64,000 bases of DNA from NCBI RefSeq assembly GCF_002104995.1, contig NW_024468257.1, positions 558,001 through 622,000 on the forward strand, given 5' to 3'. The DNA is from Linderina pennispora (Eukaryota > Kickxellomycota > Kickxellomycetes > Kickxellales > Kickxellaceae). The position numbers and the translations under genes were made by a program. Positions 40,325 to 52,309 of this stretch are shown here, one piece after another. Every line of letters begins with the position of its first letter. The stretch's first letter is position 1. The notes below the pieces were generated by a model. That model saw only the letters and a program-made list of their open reading frames with translations, was not told the origin of the DNA and searched no databases.

Positions 40325-41867
40325 CTATTCAGGTTTGGAATCAAGAAACTCTTTGACAAGCCGGCTTACATCCTGCGGTTTGGCCTGGCCCTTGGTTGCC
40401 CCCATGACCTTGCCCACGAAAAAGTTCATTCTCCGCTTGTTGCCAGCACGGTAATCCGCGATTTCATTCGGGTGCTTCTCCAGCAGTACGGCGATGATGT
40501 TGCGCAATTCTGACTGGTCGTCCATGACCCGCCAGCCGTGCGCCTCGATCAGCTCACCCACCTTGCGCTTATCTCCGTCCATGAGCTCAATTAGCAGCTG
40601 CTTGGCCTGAGCTGATGTGACTTGGCTGTTGGCAAGCGCATCCAAGATGTCGTCCAAGAGCTGCGGCGTCAGCTGGCTATCGGCCAGTTTCTGGTTACGG
40701 TATGCGAGTTGACCAAAGATCTCCGAGGTAATCCAGGATGCAACACGCTTTGCGTCGTGCTTGCCAGTGGCCATCACGGCTTCAAAGAGCGCAATGCACC
40801 CGGGCTCACCCATCATTGTCTCGACCTCATCCCGCAACAGCCCGTAGTGCTCTGTGACACGCGCAAGCAGCCGGTCCGGCAGCTCTGGCATCGCGTTGCG
40901 CACAGCATCAACCCACGCTTCGGTGACCCTTACAGGTGGGATGTCAGGCTCGGGCATGTACCGGTAGTCTGGGGCAGTCTCCTTTGATCTCTGCAGGAAT
41001 GTTGTGTTGGTGCGTGCATCGTACCCGCGGGTCTCCTGGCCCACCGTCTGGCCGCTCTCGATCACCGCGATTTGCCGCGCCGACTCGGCTTCGATTGCGC
41101 CCCGAATGACCTTCAGGCTATTAAGGTTCTTCAGCTCGCAGCGCGTGCCCGAGAGCGGGTCGTCGCCGTCCCGGAACACCGATACGTTGACATCGCAGCG
41201 CAGCGAGCCCTCCTCCATGTTGCAGTTTGACACGCCAATATGCCTCAGCAGCGTCTGCATACGCCGTACATAATGCGCAGCCTCATCCGCCGTGCACATA
41301 TCTGCCTCGCTCACAATCTCCACCAATGCGACGCCAGCTCGGTTCAGATCCGACAGCACATAGCCTGGATAAACATTGTGGATGCTTTTGGCCGTGTCTT
41401 GCTCCAATTGTAGCTGGTGGATGCGCACCCGCCGCGTGTACGACAGGCCGTCCGCAGATCCGAGCTCGATCTGGCCGCCGCGCCCAATTGGGCGTGCGCT
41501 CTGGGTAATCTGGTAGCCGAGCGGCTGATCGGCGTAGAAATAGTGCTTGCGGTCGAATGCCGATGTGGGCTGGACCGTGCCGTCCAGCGCCAGGAATCGC
41601 CCGGGCTGCCAGGTGCACGCACTCCGGGTTGAGCCGCGGCAGCGAGCCGGGGAGACCTGCGTCGACCAAGTCAATGTTGGAGTTGGCTGGGTCGTCCCAC
41701 TTGGCGCTGGCCGGAGAGAACAGCTTCTGCTTGGCCGATAGCTGCACGTGGAGCTCAAGCCCGATCGTTGTGTTCCACTTTGGCGCCGGTGTTGTGTACG
41801 CACGCCGCAGCGCCGAGCATGCTGAATTGGGCGCGGAAATGTTTCGAATCCGCAAAACGGAGAGCAT
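40325..41867 (-). CDS. PET112: Glutamyl-tRNA(Gln) amidotransferase subunit B, mitochondrial
   Basis: Converts Glu-tRNA(Gln) to Gln-tRNA(Gln) in mitochondria as part of the GatFAB/GatCAB complex. A start at 41867 gives a basic presequence-like N-terminus (MLSVLRIRNISAPNSACSAL) followed by the GatB core: TTIGLELHVQLSAKQKLFS, DLVDAGLPG, ADQPLGYQITQ, HNVYPGYVLSDLNRAGVALVEIVSE, GSLRCDVNVS and DYRYMPEPDIPP. The C-terminal GatB/YqeY tail ends FLDSKPE. About 513 residues, of normal length. One frame break near 41600 (between AARAI and LALDG) is consistent with one extra base. Confidence 0.9.
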
Positions 41868-42523
41868 GAATTATGTAATATGGAAGGTACGCGATAATCG
41901 ACAAACAGCAGACAAAAGACAACGCTAAGCGATGCCACAGGTACATATCGCTGCGCGCCTCAGCCACCACTGCTGCGTTTTGAGTAAATCCGCCAATCCA
42001 CTAATATCAACGAGAGACCACATGGCCAGCAGACTCGGAGGGTTTGCTGACACCTGTTCTGTCAGTGCCCTTGCATGCAAACAATGGGCAGTAAAAGCAA
42101 GCCGTCGTCAGCGCATTCCAGTGCTGTCGAGCGGAGGACAGGTAGCGTGTTTCTGCATGCATCTGCTACGAGTGCGAACGGCGATGGCCGGCGACGAGCC
42201 ATGCCTGTACCCCACCCATCCATCTTGCTTTTCCCTTCAAGAAGCACATGTGCATGAAGAGTGCAGTTCCGCGTCATGCAAGATCGGTTCATCATGGACA
42301 GGACAAAAATTCTAGCGAAAGGCGGGTTTCTTTGCCTTTTGGCTGACCAGTGTTCCGAAAATAGAAGGGTTGTCAACTCTTCATTTCATAGGCCACCTAT
42401 TCATCCGCGCTCGCCCTACCTTTCGTCTAAATACCTCTTGCCTGTGGCTCCTCTTGTTTCTCGCTTTCTTCCCTCTTTTCCTCTGTTTGCACTCTATTGT
42501 TTAATCCCTTGTCACTCTGTGCC
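41868..42523. other. Intergenic between GatB and the Zn2Cys6 gene; one small ORF
   Basis: An ORF at 42084-42257 begins MGSKSKPSS, a possible N-myristoylation signal, and runs 57 residues without other features. The last 150 bp before 42524 are C/T-rich, like a promoter-leader. No confident gene. Confidence 0.4.
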
Positions 42524-44887
42524 ATGAACCCCTCCTTTGCTAACCAGCAGCAGTCTTCCTCAGACAGCAGCACGTCGCAGCGGCTGCCACCAATATCCTG
42601 GCTACTGTCAGATACGCAGCAGCCAAATGAAGCAGTATCACGGCCGATGCCACCCAGCAGGCCGGCAGTAGTTAACCCTGGGGCGCCACCACCAGCACAC
42701 ACAAGCGGATCTCAGCCCCGGCTCCACCTGCAGCCAGGTACATTCATACGGCAACAACCGGTGGCAGCTTACAGTGTTCAGTACACCGCGCGAGCAGTGC
42801 GCATAGATCACGAAAGCGTGGTTCCAGACCACCGGCACCAGCCCTACCCGGCTGGGGCCAGCGGGCCGGGGTCCATGCCTCAAATGGCCAACACCATACC
42901 GCAGCAAATAATTATAAACCCAAACCCAAACCCAACCAACGCACCGCGCAAGAACCGGCTGACGCAGGCGTGTGATAACTGCCACCGGAAGCGGGTGAGG
43001 TGTGATGGCAAGAACCCGTGCAGGAACTGCTCGCGGCGTGATATCAGCTGTGAGTGGCGGGCAATGAAGAAGCGCGGGCCAAAGCCCAAGGCGAATAGTG
43101 GAAATCAGACGGTGCGATCGGCGACCAGCATTGCAAATCTTGTGCTGAGCACATCGGAGGAGCCGCGGCCGCAGACCGATATATCGAATAATGGCTCAGC
43201 TGGCTCGCCGTCGGTCTCGGAGGACGATTCGAGCCACGAGGGGATTGTTGCCCCGCCTGTCGACAACCTGATCGCCGATTTCTACTCGGCCAAGGTCGAT
43301 GCGGAGCTGCGTGAGGCCATTATTGCGTTTTTCGACTACGCCTACGCGTACATGCCCATTGTGCATCCATCAACCTTTCTGCGCAGCGTCGTGGAGGGCA
43401 AGGTCGAGGCAGTGCTGCTGGATGCGATCCGGGCGCTGACAGCCAAATACATTATGTATGAGACCGGCCGTCGGATCCCCACCGCAGCGCTGATCGACAG
43501 CGTGAAATCGCGCGTGCTGCTCAATCTCGAGAAGCCAACTCTGAATACGGTGCAGGCGCTTGTGGTTCTAATAAACGTGGAGGTCCGCGGCAACCGCGAT
43601 GTGGCTGTGGCGACGTTCCTAGCTGCAGCCGTTGGGCTTGTGATGCGGCTGGGCTGGCATGAGATCGATCTGTACAAGACGCGGCAGCCAAAGACATGGG
43701 AGGAGTGGGTTGAGACCGAAACCAAGCGGCGGCTATTCTGGTCGATATTTCTGTACGACTGCTACTCGTCCATCATGCGTGGCCATCCGACGTTGATTCC
43801 GGAGCCGCTCATCTACGTGCGCTCACCGAGCGCAGACGAAGAGTGGGACGATGTTTCGTTTGTGCTGGCAAACACGGCGACCGATGCGCATCCCGCGGTG
43901 CGGCAAGCGCGGCCACAGACGGTTATCACGGGCGCGATATCACGGTCATTTGAGCTGCTATGCAAGATGGGGACAACAAACAGCCGGGTCAGCCACTTCC
44001 TGAACAGCGCCAAGGCCGGGCGCTGCGACCAGCAGATCAGCACGCCTAGCGACCGGCCATTTCCGGCGGTGGACTTCCTCACCCCGTCGCCAGAGTCCAC
44101 GCACCTTGTGTATTCGGTGCACCGCAAGGCCCGGGTGATCTCGGACTACCCCGAATTCAGCGTGTGTTCGCGGCTAGTGCAGGATCTGCACGAGAGCGTG
44201 CCGCATCCAGAGCTTTTACGCGGGATGACGTCAAATACGAGCGGGGCGCGGTTCTTTGGCAACGTGGACCATGGGCTGCTGGCCACACGCGTGCGGTACC
44301 TGTCGTTGAAGGTATATACATGCTCGACCATAGTGATTCTGCACATATCGAACCGGCGGTCGTTCTTTGACGAGTTCGAGCGGCCGCCGGACCTCGACCA
44401 GGTATTCAATGCTGTGGGCACTGCAGCGACTTCAGCATCTGACGTAGCGATCCGGCAGACAATCAGCTCCGCGCTGGGGACATTCTGGAGTCAGGGCCTG
44501 GTAGCGGATGACATTGAGCAGGAGTCGTGGGACACAGCAGTTGAGTATGCGCACAGCATGGCAGGATACCTGAAACGCAACGACGATCTGCCGCACAGCC
44601 GGCTGGAGTTCGCGGTGGGGCTGTGCATTTTCAATGTGGCGTGCGTGCTGGTGCGGCAGAACCGGCGGTGCCGGAATGCACTGCAGTCAGCGGACGACTC
44701 ACAGTGGACATTGCAGGAGTGGGATAACGAGCTGCATCGCACGGCAAAGAGCGTGCGCATCCTGTGGCAGGCGCTCAACCGGCTGGGAGCGTTCTGGAAT
44801 GTCGAGGGATTTACGTCGATGCTGCGGCTGATGAAGATTGACGAGTGCACCGAGATGGTAGGCAGGCTTGCAGCGGCATCTCTCTAA
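42524..44887 (+). CDS. Zn2Cys6 fungal transcription factor, 787 aa
   Basis: One unbroken frame. A Gln/Pro-rich N-terminus precedes a binuclear zinc cluster at about residues 149-177 (ACDNCHRKRVRCDGKNPCRN, then CSRRDISCEW: C-x2-C-x6-C-x5-C-x2-C-x6-C). An RGPKPK basic stretch follows. The fungal-specific transcription factor middle homology domain starts near FFDYAYAYMPIVHPSTFL and includes VGLVMRLGWHEIDLYKTRQP and KRRLFWSIFLYDCYSS. Nuclear DNA-binding regulator; targets unknown, and the neighbours give no pathway hint. The start at 42524 is the first ATG after the pyrimidine-rich leader. Confidence 0.85.
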   Translation: MNPSFANQQQSSSDSSTSQRLPPISWLLSDTQQPNEAVSRPMPPSRPAVVNPGAPPPAHTSGSQPRLHLQPGTFIRQQPVAAYSVQYTARAVRIDHESVVPDHRHQPYPAGASGPGSMPQMANTIPQQIIINPNPNPTNAPRKNRLTQACDNCHRKRVRCDGKNPCRNCSRRDISCEWRAMKKRGPKPKANSGNQTVRSATSIANLVLSTSEEPRPQTDISNNGSAGSPSVSEDDSSHEGIVAPPVDNLIADFYSAKVDAELREAIIAFFDYAYAYMPIVHPSTFLRSVVEGKVEAVLLDAIRALTAKYIMYETGRRIPTAALIDSVKSRVLLNLEKPTLNTVQALVVLINVEVRGNRDVAVATFLAAAVGLVMRLGWHEIDLYKTRQPKTWEEWVETETKRRLFWSIFLYDCYSSIMRGHPTLIPEPLIYVRSPSADEEWDDVSFVLANTATDAHPAVRQARPQTVITGAISRSFELLCKMGTTNSRVSHFLNSAKAGRCDQQISTPSDRPFPAVDFLTPSPESTHLVYSVHRKARVISDYPEFSVCSRLVQDLHESVPHPELLRGMTSNTSGARFFGNVDHGLLATRVRYLSLKVYTCSTIVILHISNRRSFFDEFERPPDLDQVFNAVGTAATSASDVAIRQTISSALGTFWSQGLVADDIEQESWDTAVEYAHSMAGYLKRNDDLPHSRLEFAVGLCIFNVACVLVRQNRRCRNALQSADDSQWTLQEWDNELHRTAKSVRILWQALNRLGAFWNVEGFTSMLRLMKIDECTEMVGRLAAASL

Positions 44888-46326
44888 AGTCCCGCTGGCC
44901 TTCAAGACCCCATTCCGCTACGAGTTCTCGGCTCTCCAGGCCACCACCGACACTATATTTGTAATGTTTAGCTAATAGGAACCACACAAACTAGCTGGTC
45001 TTACATTGAGATCATGGGATAGCTGGTAAGGGTTTGCTGTGTGCTGGATGCAGCAAAACCTTATGAAATAGCAATTTGGCATATGTACTTTGAATTTCGT
45101 CTTGGAAAGGGAGTACACTCTGCCAGCGGAAGAACATTTCTGCCAGGAAAGCACGAAACTTATTATGGACTGTTCCCACAGACAGCACTCAACAGATGAG
45201 GTTCGTGAAAGGTTCTTGTGCTGGTAGCATCGCCGGCGCCAATAGCTGCGTGCTTTGTGCACAGCAAGATCACGGTCAAGCAGGCGAGATATATGTTCCC
45301 TCTTGCACTGCACCATAGCCCGCTTATAAAATAATTGCGCTGGTCGAGCGTAGGAGGACTTGATACGCTGTATAGTTCTCATCCCTCTGCCAATAATGCA
45401 GGCACATTGTAGCCAGCGGCCGCCCAGGACGGCTTCGCAATACTGCTATACTGGGCTTTAGGAACGAAGGAGGAATTATATTACTTTGATTAACAAGTCC
45501 TATTGCACTCCGAGGTTTATATAACCCTTATATGTCTACCACAGTGTTCCACAGGGTACTACCAGTAGGGAAAGCCACGGCACTTTCTGTGGTTCCTTAG
45601 TATAGCAGTCCTGTCCTAAACTACTGCTCTATGAGGGTTTGCCACATTGAATCCTCAGCCGAGATATCGATTTAGCCGCTGTATTAACTACATGCGTTGA
45701 AATGATAGCCCTTTCATCTGAGAACAGCAGCAGCAGCAGTGCTGACATCTTGCGCCTACTGAGCACATGCTCACCAAAACTTGATACACCATCACCAGAG
45801 TCATTGCAATGCTGACATCGAGGACAGCTGCATCCAGTGTGCAATGCTAGTAGTCCCTTTTGCCGACCGTAGCACAAAATTACAAATCATTCCAGTGTGG
45901 AAATTGTGCTTGTTATCTAGGCACTTCCACATAGGCTCAACAAAACACAAAATGTCTGCCTCTGTCGAAGCGTATTGACATTCGTTCATTGGCTAACTCC
46001 CAATTATCATGATACTGGATTATATACCGGGTGACTGGCCAAAGGACTAGGCAAAAAACAGGTGGCGTGTGGGGTTTCATTCCTGGAATACAAAGTGTCC
46101 AATTGCGCATTAAAAATCGATTTAATGGGCAGCTGGCATTACTCTAGGCCTGCTGGTCATTTGGTATGTGCCGTGTCAGGGTCTGGATAACATGCTACAA
46201 TGTCGCAAGATTCTGGTTCTCGACCAGCCCTCTAATAATTAACTCTACACATTCAGGTATCAAAAACAAAAGGATAATAGGTTTTCTTAAATATTCCTTT
46301 GGTTTCTCTCCCGAATCGTCATCCAG
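44888..46326. other. Long intergenic stretch with at most weak small ORFs
   Basis: No confident gene. On the minus strand a TATATAA at about 46017-46023 precedes an ATG at 45989 and a Cys/His-rich 62-residue frame; the next frame reads CPRCQHCNDSGDG. This resembles the microprotein genes at 37-39 kb but is too weak to call. GTTTATATAACCC near 45517 is another TATA-like site. Confidence 0.3.
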
Positions 46327-47334
46327 ATGCTGCATCCAGTAAATAACCTCCAGTCACAGTATATACATTGCCAAAACCCCCTTACCATCTCTTCAAATGG
46401 CTGCCCCCTGACCGATCAAGCAAAAGTCATCCAATCTGTAAGCAGATCGCCGAGACATTTCGCACACCCGATCCGCTGCCCGATCCTGCACTACCCGGAC
46501 GAATACGGACTCGAATACGAAGACGTATTCTTCCCCTCTCTTGACGGCACGCCGCTCGAAGGCTGGTTCCTCCCGTGCAAAAGCTCCAGTCTTTTAGTAA
46601 TCTGCAACCATGTGCTCTGGATGAACCGCCAGGGGTTCCCCGGCCACCTCGAGCCCTGGACAAAGCATTGGTGCAGCCGGCGGCAATGATTTTGAAGTGA
46701 ACTTTATGCCTGACTACAAACACCTGCATGACGCCGGATACAACGTATTATGCTACGATTTGCGCAACCACGGACACTCAGGCACAGCCAACGGCGGAAT
46801 CACCGGCAACGGCTACTACGAGTCAAGAGACGTCGCGGCATCGATCAAGTACGTCAGGGGAAGGCAGGACTTGAAAAATATGAAGCTGGCATTGTTCAGC
46901 AGGTGCCATCGGCGCCAATTCGACGATTGTTGCGGCGGCCAAGTACCCAGAGTACTTTACTGAAATTAAATGCATGGTGGCACCGCAGCCGATCTCCATG
47001 GGGGCGATCTATAAGGCGGTGACGAAGCTACTGGGGATGCCCGAGAAGCTGCAGGAAATCGACCGGGACACGCAGCTGATTAATGGGTTTACGGCGGACA
47101 AAATGTCGCCGATTCCGTACGCCAAGGCGGTGACGTGGCCGACACTGCTCTTGCAGGTGCATGGATGACTGCATAACGGACCCAAGTGACGTTGAAGAGA
47201 TCTTCAACAGGCTCGGGACGAAAGAAAAGGAACTGCATTGGATCCACGGCACCACCAGGCGGTTTGACGGGTACAAGTACCTGCCGGAGCACCCGGAGGT
47301 GCTGCTCGGATGGCTGGACAAGTACATGAAGTAA
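46327..47334 (+). CDS. Alpha/beta hydrolase (several frame breaks)
   Basis: Read across frames: YEDVFFPSLDGTPLEGWFLP, a lid/oxyanion strand, YNVLCYDLRNHGHSG, then DVAASIKYVRGRQDL, the nucleophile-elbow region LALFSRC[x]IGANSTIVAA, CMVAPQPISMGA, TLLLQVH and a terminal HWIHGTTRRFDGYKYL with the likely catalytic His. The residue at the usual nucleophile Ser appears to be Cys (SRC-IGAN). Frame changes near 46660, 46910 and 47160 are probably sequence errors; at 46910 the reading is restored by removing one base. Start chosen at 46327. It converges with the PPR-like gene, 38 bp away. Substrate unknown. Confidence 0.55.
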
Positions 47335-47372
47335 GCTATTTATATTATGCAACAAATTAAACTGTTCTATTT

Positions 47373-49324
47373 CTATGATTTCAGCGCATGGCGGTACTGG
47401 TGCACCAGCAGCGCCAGGCGCTCTGCCAGCTGCGGAAACGCCTCGCGCGCCTGCTGCTGGTGCTGGCGCACCATGGCCAGTATGTGGCGGTGCTCCTCCC
47501 AGGCGCCCTGGGCATGCGTTGCTTGCAGTGCGCGATGATACATGGATGCAGTAGGAAACGGCAGAGCACCGCGGCTGTCGGAAAGCTGCACGGCCGGGTA
47601 ATGCTTGCGCAGCAATAACCGCATATATGTGTAATCGCATTGCTGCAACGCCGATTTCAGCACCACAGCGTAGCAACTCGCCCAGTGGTGCCCAGGCACG
47701 TGCATTTCAATGAACTCAGCCGCGCGCAGCAGATCCACATTAGCCAGTGCTTCAGTCAGCATACAGTTGATGGATCGCGATGGCCACAGCTTGCGCATGC
47801 GCATGGCCTTGTGGACAGCCAATGCGTCGTCCAGGCGACCGGCGCGCAAAAACGCATTCACGGCGATGGCATGCGTGGTCTTGCGGTCAGAGCTGGTGTG
47901 TTGCAGAGCCCACGGCAGGATCCGCGCAAGCACATCTGGCTGGATATCGTGCGATGTCGACAGGGCGTATTTAAGCACAGTGTCAGCCATGCGCGCGTCG
48001 ATCTTACCCGGCACCAGCGAATGCACCAGCGCCCAGGCACGCCGGTGGGCGGCCGAACTGTCCTGCATCAGCAGCCCGCGGACCAGGGACGTCGCAGGCC
48101 ACGGTATCGGGGCAGGGTAGCTGGCGAAAACAGACAATGGCTTGCCGCCATTCGCCCGCCCGCAGCAGAGCGCGCATCCGGATGGTTGTTGTGGCTGCGT
48201 CGGGCCGGATCCTGCACGTGTCCTGCATATATGCGAGTTGGCACTCCAGAAACTCCACCGAGAACCGCCCTGCCAACCTGATCAGCTATGGCCCCCAGGT
48301 ACGCATTCCATGCCTGGGCAGTCTGCAGCTCCGCTGGCGCATCCATTAGAACCTGACACGCCTCGTCCATGCGCGAGTTCCGACCCAGACCGCGCACAGT
48401 CTCGGCGACAAGCCGCGAGGTCACATGGGCAGGACTCAGACCGTTGTATAATTGCATAGCCCGGCGCCACTGGCCGGTCTGGAACATGGCCCGCAGAGCA
48501 TATTGCAGCAGCACGCAGTGCGTGGAGCTTGCGGCGGGCACAAGATCGCGGGCATCCGCATACGCCTGCATCAGAAACAGCGCCCCCAGACGCGCCGCGT
48601 CCCACCGGCGATCGGCACCACTCGGCACGCTCTCAGCCCGCACACTGGCATACACTAGCGCCTGGAAAACCCGGCACGATGGCGTCTGGTTGGCCTCTCT
48701 GATGGCTTTTAAAGCCCTATAGTACACGCTGCGCACCCTTGCCGGGTCCTTCATAGCCACGGCCGCCTGCACCGCCTGCACACCGGCCTGCCAATGGCCC
48801 TCCTGCTGCCACATCGCCAGTGCTTGCTCCGGCTGCCCCAGAAGATTGTGCGCCGCCATGCCCTCGGCCATGACCCGCCCGTCTACGCCCTCTTGCTGAT
48901 CCGCAACCACCCGCAAAACCACCCGCAAGAGCTTCTGCTTCGTCTCTTCAGGCGCTGCCTTTGCCGACCGCCGCAGTAACCGGCAAAACTCATAGGTCGT
49001 CTCGGTGTCCAGTGATCCAGGGCACATTCGTCGCCGCACAGTATCGTAGGACTTCACCGCCAACGCCAGGTCATTTGCCGATATCGCTGCCCGCAGCCGA
49101 TGCAGATCGGCGGAAATGCCAGTGTCGTTGGCCTGGATTTGCGCAGAAGGCGTGGCTGGCCAGCGGTCATGCAGTGCAATGGCGGTGGTGACGGGCCGGG
49201 CGCGGTGCTGGCAGAACGCGTGGGCGGAACGGAGCGGCGTGGCCGTCAGGAACTCGGCCAGACGGCTGGCACACGGTAGTCGTGCCAGAGCTCGGCTCCG
49301 GGCAGACAGCCCTGGAGCGAGCAT
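47373..49324 (-). CDS. PPR-like helical-repeat protein, probably mitochondrial (frame breaks)
   Basis: A basic, Arg/Ala-rich N-terminus (MLAPGLSARSRALARLPCAS) fits a mitochondrial targeting sequence. The rest is a string of paired helices of about 35 residues: ALAVKSYDTVRRRMC, RVFQALVYASVRA, QWRRAMQLYNGL, MDEACQVLMDAP, AQAWNAYLGAIADQ, TTIRMRALLRAGEWRQAIVCF, HAIAVNAFLRAGRLDDALAVHKAM, AAEFIEMHVPG. Such proteins bind organelle RNA for processing or translation; the target is not predictable here. Frame breaks near 48280 and 48130 divide the gene into three frames. About 650 residues. Confidence 0.6.
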
Positions 49325-49574
49325 TTCTGTTGAATTATTGTTGTGCTTTTCCTGCTGTTTTCCCGGATAGACACTCCTTCTCTCTCTCCTGACCGGTGAA
49401 CCGTCCCTTCTGAATTTGAGCCCTGCAGCGGTGGTGAGCTAGCCTGGGTGATTTGTATAAGCGGGGCTGAGAAATGCAGAAATGAGGGAAAAAAAGAAAT
49501 TTTAAAAGGCTAAAAAGATAAAGCTCAAACTAGTCTATTGAAAATCGCCTGATCATCTCGGATGAAGCTCCCCG

Positions 49575-51380
49575 TTAGGAGAACCCCTCCGGACCGCCAT
49601 TGAATCCCACAAAGCCCGACAGCAAGAAGACCGGGAAGTACGGCTTCTTCTCGATACTCGAGCACCAGTTCCAGGCCGACGTCAGCCGGCCGTCAATGCA
49701 CGACCCGGCGTCAAAGAAATTGTCGGCGCCCGAGCCATCAAACGCCGACCGGAAGAAATCAGCCAAAACCAGCTTGCGAGCCATCTCCGCGCCGCCAAAC
49801 ACCTGCTCCACGTACTCTCTGATATCCCCGCGCTCCTGGCCGTTCTGCAGGCGGTCCAGGAACTCGAGCACACGCACGACCGGGTTGAGAATGCTGGCGA
49901 CCTGGTTGTACTTGTCAATGAAGATCAGCGCGTTGGGCACATTGCGGTCGCCCAAGTGGATCACAGCCGAGCCCACCCACCGGCCGACGCTCTTCTGCGT
50001 GCGGTGCAGGATCTGGTGGGCAGCTCGTGACACGCGCTGGCACGGCTGCACGCGCTGCAGGCCCTGGCCGGTGTCCATCAGGCGGTAGGGGTTGCGCAGC
50101 GCCAGCATGTCTGAGTCAGCGCTGTGCCATAGCATGAACATGTCGTGGAGCAGCTCACGCCACAGCGCCAGCGTCTGGTGGACATACCGGAACTGGCGCT
50201 CGTGCGAATGCGACAGGCGGGCGCCATTGCGGCCGCTCAGAATGGCCAGCGACAGGCGGTCGGACTCGGCGCGCTGCGGCGAAAAGTCGCGCGTCAGATG
50301 GCTGAGCATCCGGTCGCAGGCGTCGCGCGTTGCCCGCAGGAACGCGTGGTTGTCGCCGATGCTATACAGGCACTGGCGTAGCACCTCGGCCGGGCAGTCG
50401 ATGGTCGCATAGGCCTTGCAGAGGTACTCGATCGCGCGCTCCTTCTGCTTGATCTCCAGCTGCACCTGCGCGCCGCGGCCGCCCCTCGCCCACAATCTCC
50501 TTGGTGGCCACCACCACCATCTCGTCCTCCAGAACATACAGCACGCCCAGCGACTCCAGCACCGAATGCACCGTCTTGATCGGCGCGACGATGCTGAATC
50601 CCAGCATCGCCTGCACGTCGCTGGCCTGCGCGTCCTGCAGCAAATGCATCAGCTTGCCGTACTCGCTGCGCATCTTCTCCGGATTCATGATCTTGTGCCG
50701 CCGCCCGATCTCAAAGATCTTCTGGAAGAACTGCTCGTTATCGGCGAACTGTCCGCTCCTGGCACAGCTGCTGCCCGGCCTTGTAGTCGCTGGCCACCAC
50801 CAGGCCCGACAGGATCGCGCATAGCTCCTTGATCTGCGCTACGATGCGCTTTGTCTTGTTGCCGTACTGCAGAACATCAATCCGGTCCGTGTACTCGCTC
50901 ACGTGCAATGCCGCCTCCAGCAGCCGCAGGTACTTGCGCTCCTTCAGCGTCAGCCGCAAGGGAATGAATTTGGTCCGCTCCGTGATCCACTCCCCGAACC
51001 CCTGCGCGTCCACCTGCCCGCTCTGCGCATTGAATGTCACCGATGATGCCCCGCCCGACAGCGCCGTCTCCTCGGGCTCCTCCATCGCCACCTTTTCTTT
51101 GTCGGTCTCAGCAAAAGCTGCTGCTCTCCTCCAACGCCCGCAGGACGTGCTGCCGCCGCCGGCCCGTGCGGTGGATCATGCCGCCGCACACCTCGCAAAA
51201 GTCCTCCTGGCACTGCTCGCAGAATACCTGTGCCTTCTGGTCCTTGCATTCGACGCAGCAGCCTTCAGGCGTCGTATCCTCGTTGCCGTCGTCTACCTCC
51301 TCAGTCACTGCCACCGCCAGGTCGGCGCTCGGGTCCGAGTTCAGGATGTCGTTTAGCGTCGGAGCCACCGGCATGCTCAT
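49575..51380 (-). CDS. B-box zinc finger / DUF2009 protein (UPF0652-like)
   Basis: The N-terminal B-box-like zinc finger (CCVECKDQKAQVFCEQCQED, then FCEVCGGMIHRTGRRRQH) is followed, after a one-base break near 51115, by the DUF2009 region: FIPLRLTLKERKYLRLLEAA, HVSEYTDRIDVL, KRIVAQIKELCAILSGLVVA, NPEKMRSEYGKLMHLLQDAQ, NHAFLRATRDACDRML, HTQKSVGRWVGSAVIHLGDR and the terminal PYFPVFLLSGFVGFNGGPEG. This is the S. pombe UPF0652 arrangement, widely conserved but of unknown biochemical role. Further frame breaks lie near 50760 and 50485. About 600 residues. Confidence 0.8.
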
Positions 51381-51562
51381 TGAAAAAAAAAAGAAGTAAT
51401 TCGAGAAAAGGAAAACTGTAAAGCGAGCTTGTCAAGAGAGGAGAAAGAGCTCCCGTCAAAAAAAAAAATTGGGGCGAGAAAACATACCAAGCTTCAGACT
51501 TCCAAATTGATGTGGTGCCTGCGGCCACCAAAAAAGTGTTACAGCTTGGCTTTATTATAAAG

Positions 51563-52061
51563 CTACGCCCGCACATCGTCCTGCAGCGACAGCGGCACCA
51601 CGCACTGCCCCACATCCTCCACATGCACTATCGTCACCGGCCTCCAGCACCATCGCAATCGTCGCATCCAGCGCCTCGACCTCCTGCTCCTCGATCCTTC
51701 CGCCTGCCAGGACTCCTGGCAATGTCCGCCTTTGGCCCCGGCAGTCTCGTCATGGGCAACGCTATCTGGCGGTTGAACGCCCGCAGTACCTCGGCGTATC
51801 CCGCGCCCGCCGTTATTGAACGACTGCCCGTGCATTATGCCCGCGTGGTGCGAGATGTTTATCAGCGACTCGGTCGTCCGCTTCTGCAGTGCCTGCAGTC
51901 CGCTCAGTCTCTTGCAAATGCGCTATCTCCGACGGGCTCTTGTTAGCAAACCGGTCCGGAACTGCTGGCGTGGCAGCGGGTTGCACGCCGTCCCCGGAGC
52001 GCAGCAAGGACGTCTGCTCGTCCACATCGTCAATTTCTGGCCGCGAAATGCACAAGCCCAT
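51563..52061 (-). CDS. LAMTOR1/Ego1-like Ragulator subunit (frame breaks)
   Basis: The N-terminus MGLCISRPEIDDVDEQTSLL has the Gly2 and Cys4 for myristoylation and palmitoylation and the acidic-dileucine signal that anchor LAMTOR1 to late endosomes and the vacuole. KSPSEIAHL, ALQKRTTESLINISHH and VLRAFNRQIALP follow in shifted frames, then RIEEQEVEALDATIAMVLEA and a short C-terminus. By family knowledge it scaffolds Rag GTPases for TORC1 signalling. Breaks near 51895, 51815, 51720 and 51640. About 165 residues, which is the expected size. Its start is divergent from nothing nearby; the DUF2009 gene is downstream on the same strand. Confidence 0.7.
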
Positions 52062-52309
52062 TGTGAGTATAATAGAGTAAGAAAAGGTAAAAAAGAAGAG
52101 GGAGAAGGGGAGAAGAGGCGTATGAAATGAAGGGTTTGTTGGTCGTAATAGATGGAAAGAAAAAAGTGCGAACAGTGGAGCCAAGAGAGCCTTGTGTGGT
52201 TTCTAGCCCTTCCTTGCAACACCTCCATCGGATCGACAGTAGAACTAAAAAAACAGATGGATAATGTAATTGCAAAAGAGACATATGTCAACAAGAATGG
52301 TACTGGACA

